From Acidobacterium sp. (GTDB lineage Bacteria; Acidobacteriota; Terriglobia; Terriglobales; Acidobacteriaceae), in contig PMUI01000115.1 in assembly GCA_003166955.1 (NCBI GenBank), positions 24,266-72,679 of the forward strand: DNA of 48,414 bases, read 5' to 3'. The position numbers and the translations under genes are program-made. This document shows positions 23,998 through 31,987 of the stretch, piece after piece. The notes under the pieces were generated by a model, which was not told where the DNA came from, did no database searches, and worked only from the letters and a program-made list of their open reading frames with translations. Numbering within the stretch: position 1 is the stretch's first letter; every line of letters starts with the position of its first letter.

Positions 23998-24996
23998 ATG
24001 GCGAACGACCACGAACAGCAGTCCGCCGGCTCCTCACAGCGCCTGCAGAAAATCATCGCCGCCGCCGGCATCGCCTCGCGCCGCAAAGCAGAAGAACTCA
24101 TCACTGAAGGACGCGTCCAGGTCAACGGCCAAACCGTCACCGAACTCGGCACCAAAGCTGACCCCGCCCACGACCACATCCGCGTCGACGGCAAGCTCCT
24201 CCACGGCCCCGAGCGCCACCGCTACTTCGTCATCAATAAGCCGAAGGGCTACGTCACCACCGCCAGCGACCCTGAAGGCCGCCCCACCGTCATGAATCTG
24301 GTCAAAGGTGCAGAACGCCTCTTCCCGGTCGGCCGCCTCGACTACTCCAGCGAAGGCCTGCTCCTCATGACCAACGACGGCGACCTCGCCAACGCCCTCA
24401 CCCGCGCCGCCGCCCGCATCGAAAAAACCTACCTCGTCAAAGTCAGCGGCAAGCCTTCCGACTCCGCGCTCAACCAGATCCGCCACGGCGTCATGATCGA
24501 CCGCGACACCCAAATCCGCCCCCAGATCCGCCCCCGCAATGGGAAAGACTCCGACGAACCCGAAGCTCCTTCGCATGACAAAGTTCGGCGATCCACCACC
24601 CGCGTTATGACCGCGCCCGCCCGCATCCGCCTCCTGCGCGACGCCGACAACCCCTGGTACGAGTTGATCCTCATCGAAGGCCGCAACCGCGAAATCCGCA
24701 AGATGTTCGAAGAAGTCGGCCATCACGTCGAAAAAATACGCCGCGTCGGCTACGGCCCGCTCATCCTCGACCTCGAACCCGGCCGATCCCGCGAGCTCAG
24801 CCCCGAAGAAGTTACCGCCCTCCAACGCGCAGCTCAAGGCAAATCAACCAGGGCCGCCAAAGTCGACCTGCCCACCCGCAAGATGCCCCGCCCAGGCCGC
24901 ACGCGCCCCACCCGCCCCAACGACCGCCCCACATCGCCCGCTTCTCGCTCCGAATCGCGGCCACCTCGCCCAGCCCGCCGCCGCACCGGCCGCTGA
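23998..24996 (+). CDS. rluB: 23S rRNA pseudouridine synthase, RluB/RsuA family
   Basis: 332 residues from ATG 23998. An N-terminal S4 RNA-binding domain (RLQKIIAAAGIASRRKAEELI) is followed by the synthase domain with the catalytic motif GRLDYSSEGLLLMTNDGD (Asp in GRLD). The RNREIRKMFEEVGHHV segment near the end is typical of RluB/RsuA. An inserted stretch of about 30 charged residues follows MIDRDTQIRPQI, and the C-terminus is a basic Pro/Arg-rich tail. It modifies a uridine in 23S rRNA near the peptidyl-transferase centre. The scpB-rluB order is a common arrangement, kept here despite the composite repeat between them. Confidence 0.93.
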   Translation: MANDHEQQSAGSSQRLQKIIAAAGIASRRKAEELITEGRVQVNGQTVTELGTKADPAHDHIRVDGKLLHGPERHRYFVINKPKGYVTTASDPEGRPTVMNLVKGAERLFPVGRLDYSSEGLLLMTNDGDLANALTRAAARIEKTYLVKVSGKPSDSALNQIRHGVMIDRDTQIRPQIRPRNGKDSDEPEAPSHDKVRRSTTRVMTAPARIRLLRDADNPWYELILIEGRNREIRKMFEEVGHHVEKIRRVGYGPLILDLEPGRSRELSPEEVTALQRAAQGKSTRAAKVDLPTRKMPRPGRTRPTRPNDRPTSPASRSESRPPRPARRRTGR

Positions 24997-25041
24997 ATCC
25001 GGATATCCTGTTGCCTATCTAATCGACTGAGAGGTTCCCCA

Positions 25042-25512
25042 ATGGCCAAAGCCACATTTGCCGCGGGTTGTTTCTGGGGTGTCGAAGCCTGTTTTCAGCA
25101 ACTGCCCGGCGTCACTGCGACCGCCGTCGGCTACGAAGGCGGCGCGCTCCAGAACCCCAGCTACCAGCAGGTCTGCACCGACGGCACCGGTCACGCCGAA
25201 GCCGTCGAGATCGACTTCGACCCCGAGAAAATCACCTACCAGCAGATCCTCGACCAGTTCTTCGCCCTCCACGACCCCACCCAGCTCAACCGCCAGGGGC
25301 CCGACTGGGGCACGCAGTACCGCAGCGTCGTCTTCTTCCACTCGCCCGAGCAGGAAGCCGAGGCGAAAGCCACCATCGCGCGCCTCACCGCCGAGAAGAA
25401 GTTCTCAAAACCCATCGTCACCCAGGTCGTCCCTGCCGAGACCTTCTGGCGCGCCGAGGAATACCACCAGAAGTACCTCGAGAAACGCGGCGCCGTAAGC
25501 TGCCACATCTGA
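25042..25512 (+). CDS. msrA: Peptide methionine sulfoxide reductase A
   Basis: 156 residues, slightly short but complete. The catalytic motif GCFWG is near residues 9-13. YEGGALQNPSYQQVC, GHAEAVEIDFDP, FFALHDPTQLNRQGPDWGTQYRS and a C-terminal YLEKRGAVSCHI with a possible resolving Cys follow. It reduces methionine-S-sulfoxide in proteins using thioredoxin. The start has GAGAGG upstream. It is probably transcribed apart from rluB or read through from it (46-base gap). Confidence 0.96.
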   Translation: MAKATFAAGCFWGVEACFQQLPGVTATAVGYEGGALQNPSYQQVCTDGTGHAEAVEIDFDPEKITYQQILDQFFALHDPTQLNRQGPDWGTQYRSVVFFHSPEQEAEAKATIARLTAEKKFSKPIVTQVVPAETFWRAEEYHQKYLEKRGAVSCHI

Positions 25513-25866
25513 TCCTGGTTTGAAGAGGCACGGCTTCACAGCTTGCGGAAAAACTCGGCGGTTTTGCAGCGGCATAACTCTACAGCCTGCGGAAGCCTTG
25601 TATCAGGGCACGGGCCCGACGTTACAGCCCGCGGAAAAAAAGCCCCAAAGCAGGCCCCGGCCAGGTTCACCCCATAGCAAGAAGCTAAAGCCTTCCCCAC
25701 CCGAACATCAACACAACTCGTCGATAGGCCCATCCCCAAAGTACCGCCCTGTGCCATTCTGGGAAAGCGCTGCCTCAACTCTCCCCGTCGCCTTTTTCCG
25801 CAAGCTCTTCAGCCGTGCCGTTGAACCACCACAACCACGCGGGCTTCAGCCCTCGAGGCAGATCAA
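25513..25866 (+). mobile_element. Composite repeat 2: hairpin halves enclosing the dispersed element
   Basis: The left side has three degraded versions of the phrase GGCACGGCTTCACAGCTTGC, each followed by GGAAAAA or similar. The centre is dispersed element copy 3 (25657-25767). The right side has CTTCAGCCGTGCCGTT and then GGGCTTCAGCCCTCGAGG. The order is the same as in composite 1, about 1.8 kb away, so the two share an origin. Confidence 0.6.
25657..25767 (+). repeat. Dispersed 110-120 bp element, copy 3
   Basis: The left block CCGGCCAGGTTCACCCCATA differs by two bases from the other copies. GCAAGAAGC follows, then the CCCGAACATCAA segment shared with copy 2, CCAAAGTACCGCCC, and CCATTCTGGGAAA at the right. 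Copies 2 and 3 are more alike in the middle than copies 1 and 4. Confidence 0.87.
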
Positions 25867-25871
25867 CACAA

Positions 25872-25907
25872 AGGCCGCACAGCATATGCCGTGCGGCCTC
25901 CGTTTTC
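25872..25907 (+). terminator. Rho-independent terminator downstream of msrA
   Basis: A nine-base perfect stem AGGCCGCAC/GTGCGGCCT around a ten-base loop is followed by CCGTTTTCC. It faces the plus strand and could stop read-through from msrA and composite repeat 2 into the convergent DUF4252 gene. Confidence 0.65.
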
Positions 25908-25956
25908 CTAAACTCCAAACTCTAAACTCCAAACTCTCTCCTGTTGCCTATTGCCT
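25908..25956 (+). repeat. Heptamer array, seven units, overlapping the DUF4252 gene end
   Basis: CTAAACT and CCAAACT alternate twice, then CTCTCCT, GTTGCCT and ATTGCCT. The last unit contains the stop codon (25948-25950) and final codons of the minus-strand DUF4252 gene, so the array has grown into or out of the coding end. Confidence 0.88.
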
Positions 25957-26436
25957 GCCTTCGAGGTCTCCGCCAAACCTAGGAATCCCAAAATGTCCGC
26001 GCAGATGCAGCAGATCCGTTGCGCTGATCATCCCATCAATCACGATCAGGTTCACGTTCCGCTCATTCGCTACCAGCACCACCATCCCATCGAAGTTCGC
26101 GTGATCCATCCGCACCCAAACATCGGTCCGCGTCGGATCGAACGGCTTCACCGGTGCCGCCGGGTCATACATCCCCGCCGCCGAGTATCGGAACTGATGC
26201 ACCGTAATGCTGCGCAGCTTCGCAATGATCGGCTTATCCTCGTCCGGCATGATCTGGCTCGCCGCCCGCAGCATCGACTCATCAAACTTCAGATCGGTGT
26301 GCAGCGTCGCCGACGCCGCCAGCGCATCCATCCCCCGCGGCGTAGGCGGACCCTCCTGCGCCCGCATCATCGATGTCGAAAAGGCAGCGCCCAACAGAAC
26401 GGTGGACGCAAGAATTGCGAAGCTTCGGTGCGACAT
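25948..26436 (-). CDS. DUF4252-like exported protein
   Basis: 162 residues from ATG 26436 (MSHRSFAILASTVLLGAAFS), a signal peptide. The mature part has LRAASQIMPDEDKPIIAKLRSITVHQF and VWVRMDHANFDGMVVLVA. It ends in LIVIDGMISATDLLHLRGHFGIP, which matches the usual end of DUF4252 proteins. These are small envelope proteins of unknown function found in Bacteroidota and Acidobacteriota. The final residues are encoded by heptamer-repeat DNA. Confidence 0.75.
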   Translation of the reverse strand: MSHRSFAILASTVLLGAAFSTSMMRAQEGPPTPRGMDALAASATLHTDLKFDESMLRAASQIMPDEDKPIIAKLRSITVHQFRYSAAGMYDPAAPVKPFDPTRTDVWVRMDHANFDGMVVLVANERNVNLIVIDGMISATDLLHLRGHFGIPRFGGDLEGRQ

Positions 26437-26550
26437 ATCCACTAAAGACGCGTTTCCCCAGAAAAAGTGTCGAAGGAAATCTCGCAGATCCAGAACTGGG
26501 AATCACCGCAGAACAAAGCCTGCGCCGATTGATGGAACCGCCGGGCCCTT

Positions 26551-26571
26551 CTACTCCCTATTGCCTGCTCC
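26551..26571 (+). repeat. Heptamer array, three units
   Basis: Units CTACTCC, CTATTGC and CTGCTCC, with a partial CTGCAGT after them running up to the stop codon of the aminopeptidase gene at 26578. It shares the 11-mer CCTATTGCCTG with the array at 25908-25956. Confidence 0.7.
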
Positions 26572-26577
26572 CTGCAG

Positions 26578-27852
26578 TTACACCCACTCCCCGCCGCGCA
26601 TCACCGGCTCCGCCCCACCCGACGCCGAAATTCCATCCACATCCATCTTCCCCGACCCAATCATCCAGTCCACATGAATCAGGCTGTCGTTCGCGCCCTT
26701 GCCGGCAAGTTCCTCCGGCGTCAGTTTGTCGCCGTTCTTCACGCAACTTGAGTAGGCCTGCCCCAGCGCAATATGGCACGCGGCATTCTCATCGAACAGC
26801 GTGTTCAGAAACAGCATCCCGCTCGCCGAAATCGGCGACGAGTTCGGCACCAGCGACACCTCGCCCAGCCGCCGCGCCCCCTCATCCGTGTCGATCAGCC
26901 GCTGCAGCACATGCTCGCCCTTCGCCGCATGCGCCTCCACAATCTTCCCGCCCTCAAACCGCACCGCGATCTCCTCAATCAGCGTCCCTTGGTGCGACAA
27001 CGGCTTCGTGCTCTTCACCGTCCCATCCACGCGATCCTTGTGCGGCGTCGTGAACACCTCTTCGGTCGGCATATTCGGAATGCAGTAGTGTCCGTTTCCT
27101 GCCGTCGTCCCGCCGCCCAGCCACAGATGTTCGTCCGCCAGCCCCACCTTCAAATCTGTCCCCGGACCCTTGAAGTGCAACGCCGCATACCGCCGCTCGT
27201 TCATCCGATTCGCCCACTTGTGCAGTTTGCTGTCGTGCGTCTTCCACGCCGCCACCGGATCGGCCAGGTCCGCGCGGCTCGCCGCAAAAATCGCATCCCA
27301 CAATTTCCCCAGAGCCTCGTCCGCCGGCAATCCCGGAAACACCGCCGCCGCCCACGCCGGCGTCGCCGCCGACACAATCGTCCAGTTAATGTCGTGCCGC
27401 GTGATCAGCTCCAGCGCCGGCCGGTACGCCTTCGACATGGCGCGATTCGCCCGGCTCACCTTCTCCGGATCCTCCTTCGACAGCAGCGATGGATTCCCGC
27501 CCGTGATCGCCAGCCGCGCCGCCCCACTCTTGTACGCCGTCGCCATGCCCTCGTAGAGCCACGCCGCCGCCGTATCAAAGCTCGCGTCCGCGCCGTACCT
27601 GTAGCGCAATAGCTGCGCCTCCTCATCGGTGAACAGAATCGTCACCAGCGAAGCGCCAGCCTTGTACGCATGTTTCGAGATCAGCCGCGCCAGCGGCATC
27701 GCATCCGTGCTGGCCGTCATCACCAGCTCCTGCCCGGGCGCAAGCCCAAGGCCGCACTGGATCGCGACCTCAGCCAGCCGGTCGAGTTTCGTTTCAAAAT
27801 CCTTAGTCGTCGTCGGAGTTTCCGCAATCGCAGTAGCGCTCATGATTCCCAT
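26578..27852 (-). CDS. M29-family aminopeptidase (AmpS/aminopeptidase T-like)
   Basis: 424 residues from ATG 27852 (ATG 27843 is an alternative). M29 features include PGQELVMTASTDAMPLAR near the start, ITGGNPSLLS, GGGTTAGNGHYCIPNMPTEEVFTTP in the middle, and a metal-binding C-terminal part with NENAACH-like (FDENAACHIALGQAYSS) and DSLIHVDWMIGSGKMDVDG. The enzyme is a cytoplasmic two-metal aminopeptidase with broad specificity. It begins two bases after the prmC stop on the same strand, so translation is probably coupled. Confidence 0.92.
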   Translation of the reverse strand: MGIMSATAIAETPTTTKDFETKLDRLAEVAIQCGLGLAPGQELVMTASTDAMPLARLISKHAYKAGASLVTILFTDEEAQLLRYRYGADASFDTAAAWLYEGMATAYKSGAARLAITGGNPSLLSKEDPEKVSRANRAMSKAYRPALELITRHDINWTIVSAATPAWAAAVFPGLPADEALGKLWDAIFAASRADLADPVAAWKTHDSKLHKWANRMNERRYAALHFKGPGTDLKVGLADEHLWLGGGTTAGNGHYCIPNMPTEEVFTTPHKDRVDGTVKSTKPLSHQGTLIEEIAVRFEGGKIVEAHAAKGEHVLQRLIDTDEGARRLGEVSLVPNSSPISASGMLFLNTLFDENAACHIALGQAYSSCVKNGDKLTPEELAGKGANDSLIHVDWMIGSGKMDVDGISASGGAEPVMRGGEWV

Positions 27853-27854
27853 TG

Positions 27855-28739
27855 TCAGCCCCGACGCTGTGCAATGGCAACGCGCGGAATCCCCTGCAAG
27901 TCCGCGACGAATTCCACCGCATCCCAGTCCCGAAGCAAATGCGCCAGCTCCTCCCGCTGCCCATGCCCAATCTCCATCAGCAACCAGCCGTCCTCAACCA
28001 GCGCCGCCCGCGCCTCCGGAATCAACCGCTCGTAGATCTCAAGCCCCGTCGACCCCGCAAACAGCGCGCCCGGCGGCTCAAAATCCCGCACCTGCGCCTC
28101 AAGAACCTCGTCCTTGCGCACATAAGGCGGATTCGAAACCACTACATCGAACCGCTCGCCGCGCACGGCGCTCATCAAATCCGACTCGACGAACCGCACC
28201 CGCCCCGCGACCCCATGCCGCTCCGCATTCTCCCGCGCAACCGCCAGCGCCGCCGCCGAAATATCCAGAGCCGTCACCTCCGCCCGCGGCAGAGCGTGCG
28301 CCAGCGCAACAGCGATCGCCCCCGACCCCGTCCCCACATCGCAAATCCGCACCGCCGCATCGTGTCGGACCCGCTCCAAAGCGGATTCCACCAGGTGCTC
28401 CGTCTCTGGCCGAGGAATCAGCACATCCGGCGTCACCCGCAGAGTCAACCCAAAGAACTCCGTCTCGCCCAGAATGTACTGCACCGGCTCCTGCCGCGCC
28501 CGCCGCGTCAGCCAGCTTTCAAATTTCTCAACCTGCCCCGCCGGCAACTCCGCATCAGAATGCGTCAACAACCACGCGCGATCCCGCCCCGCCGCCCGCA
28601 TCAGCAGCAGCTCCGCATCCCGCCGCGACGTGGAATCAGATTTGGGTGCCCCGGGTCTCGCTTCTGAGACCCGGGATCTGGATGCTTCCAGGCGAGCCGC
28701 TGCCGCATCGATCCTCGCGCGCACGGTTATCGCAGACAC
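27855..28739 (-). CDS. prmC: Release-factor glutamine methyltransferase with in-frame hairpin insertion
   Basis: 294 residues. The N-terminal helical domain contains DAELLLMRAAGRDRAWLLTH. The methyltransferase domain has ETEHLVESALE, ICDVGTGSGAIAVALA and the catalytic SNPPYVRKDEV. The enzyme methylates the Gln of the GGQ motif in release factors 1 and 2. Residues about 18-35 (SRSRVSEARPGAPKSDST) have no counterpart in typical PrmC and are encoded by a perfect 10-bp hairpin at 28650-28675. prfA, its usual neighbour, lies 1.2 kb upstream, with a GNAT gene and brnTA in between. Confidence 0.93.
   Translation of the reverse strand: MSAITVRARIDAAAARLEASRSRVSEARPGAPKSDSTSRRDAELLLMRAAGRDRAWLLTHSDAELPAGQVEKFESWLTRRARQEPVQYILGETEFFGLTLRVTPDVLIPRPETEHLVESALERVRHDAAVRICDVGTGSGAIAVALAHALPRAEVTALDISAAALAVARENAERHGVAGRVRFVESDLMSAVRGERFDVVVSNPPYVRKDEVLEAQVRDFEPPGALFAGSTGLEIYERLIPEARAALVEDGWLLMEIGHGQREELAHLLRDWDAVEFVADLQGIPRVAIAQRRG
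28650..28675 (+). repeat. CCCGGGTCTC hairpin element inside prmC
   Basis: A perfect ten-base stem CCCGGGTCTC/GAGACCCGGG with a six-base loop, within the N-terminal coding part of prmC. The same stem, nine base pairs long, occurs between genes at 35039-35066. Confidence 0.8.
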
Positions 28740-28753
28740 TTAGGCCACGCCTC

Positions 28754-29275
28754 TTACTTCTCGTCCCGGCACAACACCCCAATGTCCGCCCACCCAAACG
28801 CAATCTCCGGCAGCGTCGTCCCGCCAATCTCAATCATCTGCTCACCCACCAGCACTCCGCCCATCCGCCGATAAAATGCGCATGCCGGATTCGCCCGCAG
28901 CACCCACACCACCATGTTCGCGAACCCCAGCCTCCGCAACTCCCCCGCAAAATGTCGCACCAGCGCTGCCCCCGCGCCCTTTCCCTGATGCGAAGCCAAC
29001 AGATAAATCGCGGCCAATTCGCCCTCGTATCCATCCACCGGATGCATGATGCTCCCGCCGGCGGCAAATCCAAACACGCCCGCCTCATCCACCGCGACGA
29101 AAACCGTCGTCTTCTTTTCCCTCAGCCGCGTCTCCCACCGCGCCCTTCCGTCCTCCACGCGCAGCCCATCGATGTGCTCCTGCGGAATAATCCCCGGATA
29201 CGTCGTCTTCCAGCCCGCCAGATGTACCTCGGCAATCGACGCGGCATCCACCGGCACAGCTTCTCTGATCTTCAC
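28754..29275 (-). CDS. GNAT family N-acetyltransferase
   Basis: 173 residues. It starts MKIREAVPVDAASIAEVHLAGW, a typical GNAT opening. The acetyl-CoA motif is LLASHQGKGAGAALVRHF, after strand ELAAIYL. The C-terminus has WVLRANPACAFYRRMGG. The substrate is unknown. It lies 14 bases before prmC on the same strand, in the interval between prfA and prmC. Confidence 0.9.
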   Translation of the reverse strand: MKIREAVPVDAASIAEVHLAGWKTTYPGIIPQEHIDGLRVEDGRARWETRLREKKTTVFVAVDEAGVFGFAAGGSIMHPVDGYEGELAAIYLLASHQGKGAGAALVRHFAGELRRLGFANMVVWVLRANPACAFYRRMGGVLVGEQMIEIGGTTLPEIAFGWADIGVLCRDEK

Positions 29276-29290
29276 GAGGTATTTTCCCGT

Positions 29291-29575
29291 TCAGGACGCG
29301 ACTCGCCGCCGCTTGCCCTGCCGCACGAGCCACTGCCGCACCGCTTCTTCCACGCGCAGCTCCCAGCCCTCACCGGTCGCCTGCATCTTTTCGACAACAT
29401 CCTGCGGCAGCTGAACGGAAACCTTCTTCCTGGCCGCATTCTCCTCCATAATGCCCCTCAGGATGCGCTGTTCATCTTCCGGAAGCTGATCGAAAGGGAT
29501 CCCCCGCGCGAAATCTTCTTCCGTTAACTCGCGGACTTCGCCCTCATCGTCGGTCAATGGTTTTCGGCTTCCCAT
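29291..29575 (-). CDS. brnA: BrnA-type antitoxin
   Basis: 94 residues from ATG 29575 (MGSRKPLTDDEGEV). The acidic N-terminal half includes LTEEDFARG. A ribbon-helix-helix follows (KKVSVQLPQDVVEKMQATGEG, then RVEEAVRQWL), with a basic tail. The start overlaps the brnT toxin gene by 32 bases, as is common for brnTA operons. BrnA neutralises BrnT and represses the operon. Confidence 0.88.
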   Translation of the reverse strand: MGSRKPLTDDEGEVRELTEEDFARGIPFDQLPEDEQRILRGIMEENAARKKVSVQLPQDVVEKMQATGEGWELRVEEAVRQWLVRQGKRRRVAS

Positions 29576-29822
29576 ACTTCCTCGCCTCCCGATCATTCGC
29601 TTTCCTGAAACTGATCACCCGAATCGCGTCTGGCAGCCTAAGGTAGCAAAGGATGTGCAGTCGCCCATCCAGGTACCCCGCCGCTACCCGGCGTGTCTCA
29701 CCCCCGCGATCCTCTAACCAGATATTGGCCGTCTCAAAATCAAACTCCGCCGCCCGCTCAAAGGATAACCCCCGCTCCCGAACATTCCGTGCGTTCTTCG
29801 CGGGATCGTACTCGACCTTCAC
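29544..29822 (-). CDS. brnT: BrnT-type ribonuclease toxin
   Basis: 92 residues, the normal BrnT length. The features are VEYDPAKNARNVRERGLSFERAAEFDF, then RRVAAGYLDGRLHILCY and IRVISFRKANDREARKY. The fold is RelE-like and BrnT cleaves mRNA. Toxin first and antitoxin second is the usual brnTA order. The pair lies between prfA and the GNAT-prmC genes, which normally adjoin. Confidence 0.92.
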   Translation of the reverse strand: MKVEYDPAKNARNVRERGLSFERAAEFDFETANIWLEDRGGETRRVAAGYLDGRLHILCYLRLPDAIRVISFRKANDREARKYGKPKTIDRR

Positions 29823-29875
29823 CCGAAGATCGTAGGTTCCCCATCAACCCGCCACAAGATTACTGCTGCGCACTT

Positions 29876-29896
29876 CTATTCCCTATTCCCTATTCC
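29876..29896 (+). repeat. Heptamer array, three units
   Basis: CTATTCC three times, then CTGAACT reaching the prfA stop codon at 29903. It lies just downstream of prfA, between it and brnT. Confidence 0.85.
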
Positions 29897-29902
29897 CTGA
29901 AC

Positions 29903-30979
29903 TTACGCCGCCGCCTCGCCCTCGCTCTTCAGCCGCTCTGAATTAAAGTGCGCGATCAGCGCATCCACCACCGGCTGCAGCTTCCCCTCCATAATTTCCG
30001 CCAACTGATGAATCGTCAGCCCAATCCGATGATCCGTCAGCCGGTTCTGCGGAAAGTTATACGTCCGAATCTTCTCGCTGCGGTCGCCCGACCCCACCTG
30101 CTGCTTGCGCTCCTTCGCCAGCGCTGCCTGCTGCTTCTCCATCTCCATCTCATACAGCCGCGCCCGCAGCACACGCATGCCCTTCTCGCGATTCTTGATC
30201 TGCGACTTCTCGTCCTGGCAACTCACCACCGTATTCGTCGGCAGATGCGTAATCCTCACCGCCGAGTAGGTCGTGTTCACACTCTGCCCGCCCGGGCCTG
30301 AAGAACAAAAAGTATCAATGCGAAGGTCCTTCGCCTCGATCTTCACGTCCACGTCCTCGGCCTCCGGAAGCACGGCAACCGTGATCGCGGACGTGTGCAC
30401 CCGCCCCTGCGTCTCCGTCGCCGGAACCCGCTGCACCCGATGCGCCCCGCTCTCGTACTTCATCTGCGAGTACACGCGATTCCCCTCGATGATCGCGATC
30501 ACTTCCTTCAAGCCGCCCACCGAAGACTCCGACGAAGACAGCACCTCCACCTTCCACCGATGCTGCTCCGCAAACCGCGTGTACATGCGGAAAACTTCCG
30601 CCGCGAACAGCGAAGCCTCATCGCCGCCCGTCCCCGCGCGAATCTCCACCACCACGTTCTTCTCGTCGTTGGGATCCTTCGGCAGCAACAACAGCTTCAG
30701 GTCCTCTTCCAGTTGCGGCGCCCGCGCCTCAAGCGCCGTCAGCTCTTCCTGCGCCATGGCCCGAATCTCAGGGTCGGTCTCAGTCAGCATCGCGCGTGCA
30801 TCGGCGATGCCGGTCTTCACCTGCCGATACTCGCGAAACTTCTCCACCACCGGCTCCAGGTCCCGATGCTGCTTCGCAATCTTTTGATATTGAGCATGGT
30901 CCCCCAGCACTTCAGGATCGGCCATCTGCCGGCCTAAATCCACATACCGAGCTTCAATCTGCTCCAGACGTTCAAACAT
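29903..30979 (-). CDS. prfA: Peptide chain release factor 1
   Basis: 358 residues, normal length. It starts [19 protein letters not shown]. The codon-recognition tripeptide PxT appears as Pro-Ala-Thr in [15 protein letters not shown], marking RF1 rather than RF2. The catalytic GGQ is at 230-232 ([16 protein letters not shown]). RF1 ends translation at UAA and UAG. The Gln of GGQ is the target of PrmC, encoded 1.2 kb downstream on the same strand. Confidence 0.97.
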   Translation of the reverse strand: MFERLEQIEARYVDLGRQMADPEVLGDHAQYQKIAKQHRDLEPVVEKFREYRQVKTGIADARAMLTETDPEIRAMAQEELTALEARAPQLEEDLKLLLLPKDPNDEKNVVVEIRAGTGGDEASLFAAEVFRMYTRFAEQHRWKVEVLSSSESSVGGLKEVIAIIEGNRVYSQMKYESGAHRVQRVPATETQGRVHTSAITVAVLPEAEDVDVKIEAKDLRIDTFCSSGPGGQSVNTTYSAVRITHLPTNTVVSCQDEKSQIKNREKGMRVLRARLYEMEMEKQQAALAKERKQQVGSGDRSEKIRTYNFPQNRLTDHRIGLTIHQLAEIMEGKLQPVVDALIAHFNSERLKSEGEAAA

Positions 30980-31200
30980 AAAACCCTCCCGGCAACCAAC
31001 CGGTTCAAGCTACAAATTGTCGATGGAATTAACGACGCAGCAAGGCGAAGGCGGCAGGAGCCGCTAGAGAAGAACGCCGATGGGAAAAAGCCGCCGCATC
31101 GCCTTTATTCTACTTCGATCCGATGTTCGTTCTCCCGGAAAGGACGCGAACCCGCACACTCCCGTACCTCAAACGAAACAATTGCGCCCCGAAGCGGCCT

Positions 31201-31219
31201 TGCACTACACTGTAGTGCA
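31201..31219 (+). promoter_or_regulatory. Perfect 19-bp palindromic operator overlapping the start of the VapBC-like operon
   Basis: TGCACTACA-C-TGTAGTGCA is a perfect inverted repeat with nine-base arms and a one-base centre. Its last base is the A of the antitoxin ATG. A candidate promoter runs TTGCGC (31182-31187), 18 bases, TACACT (31206-31211), so the palindrome covers the -10 and the expected start site near 31218. No Shine-Dalgarno sequence precedes the ATG. The layout suggests a leaderless transcript repressed by the antitoxin. Confidence 0.82.
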
Positions 31220-31500
31220 TGAAGACCGAAGTCTACAGCTGGCGAGTCTCCTCAGAGCTCAAGCAGAACCTCGAGCGCGAAGCGCGCCGCCGCAAAGCCT
31301 CCGTCTCCTCCATCCTCGACGCCGCCGCCCGCGAGTGGCTTGCAAAAAGCCGCGCCAGCATTACCGACGACGAAGAACAGAAGCGCCTCCATGCCGCCAT
31401 CGAGCCGCTCCTTGGCAGCATCTCGAGGGACATCCCCTATACCCCCGAGATTCTCCGCGAAACCATCCGCCGTCGCGTGAATAAACGCTATGGCCGCTGA
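31219..31500 (+). CDS. Antitoxin of VapBC-like module
   Basis: 93 residues. The N-terminus VYSWRVSSELKQNLEREARRR followed by SVSSILDAAAREWL is a ribbon-helix-helix DNA-binding domain. The C-terminal 45 residues (IEPLLGSISRDIPYTPEILRETIRRRV) would contact the toxin. The ATG is at the edge of a perfect palindrome, consistent with autorepression. The stop codon overlaps the toxin gene by 11 bases. Confidence 0.86.
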   Translation: MKTEVYSWRVSSELKQNLEREARRRKASVSSILDAAAREWLAKSRASITDDEEQKRLHAAIEPLLGSISRDIPYTPEILRETIRRRVNKRYGR

Positions 31501-31930
31501 TGCCCCCTCCGCCCTGCTGGACACCGGTGCCGCTCTTGCGATCCTCAATCAGCGAGACCCCTGGCACAACCTCTGTCTGGAGACGTTTCGCCAGCTTCGC
31601 ATGCCACTCCTCACCTCAGAAGCCGTCCTCACTGAACTGTTTCACCTGGTCGGCCGTTTTCGCAGCGACACCGAATCGGCCTGGACCTTCATCCGCTCAG
31701 GCGCCGTCACCCTCGCCACCATCGCCGAGGACGAACTGCCTCGCCTCCACGAACTCATGTCCCGCTACTCCGACCATCCCATGGATTTCGCCGACGCGAC
31801 CCTCGTCTACCTGGCCGAGCGCGAATCCCTCTTCACCATCTTTACCGTGGACCACGCCGATTTCGCCACCTACCGCATCGCAAGCAGACGCAGGTTCCGC
31901 GTCCTCCCCGTCGACCGCCCGAAGCACTGA
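31490..31930 (+). CDS. PIN-domain toxin (VapC-like)
   Basis: 146 residues. PIN acidic positions are visible in SALLDTGAALAILNQRD, LTSEAVLTELFHLV, MDFADATLVYLAERE and FTIFTVDHADFATY. It is coupled to the upstream antitoxin by overlap. The expected activity is ribonuclease; the target is not shown by sequence. It differs in sequence from the PIN toxin at 5223, so the two are not recent copies. Confidence 0.9.
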   Translation: MAADAPSALLDTGAALAILNQRDPWHNLCLETFRQLRMPLLTSEAVLTELFHLVGRFRSDTESAWTFIRSGAVTLATIAEDELPRLHELMSRYSDHPMDFADATLVYLAERESLFTIFTVDHADFATYRIASRRRFRVLPVDRPKH

Positions 31931-31987
31931 TCCGGCGCGCCCTCCAGTCTCATACGAAGCAGCCGACGCCGGACTTTGAACCACTCC

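Larger units (their letters stand above)
25513..25947. other. Intergenic region: composite repeat 2, terminator and heptamer array
   Basis: This 435-base gap between convergent msrA and the DUF4252 gene consists of composite repeat 2 (25513-25866), a terminator hairpin (25872-25907) and a heptamer array that overlaps the end of the DUF4252 gene. Open frames across it are repeat-derived and not called. Confidence 0.7.

Noticed and set aside
25520-26104. 194-codon plus-strand open frame after msrA
   Set aside because: It runs through composite repeat 2, the terminator and the heptamer array, then antisense to the DUF4252 gene. It has no recognisable domain.
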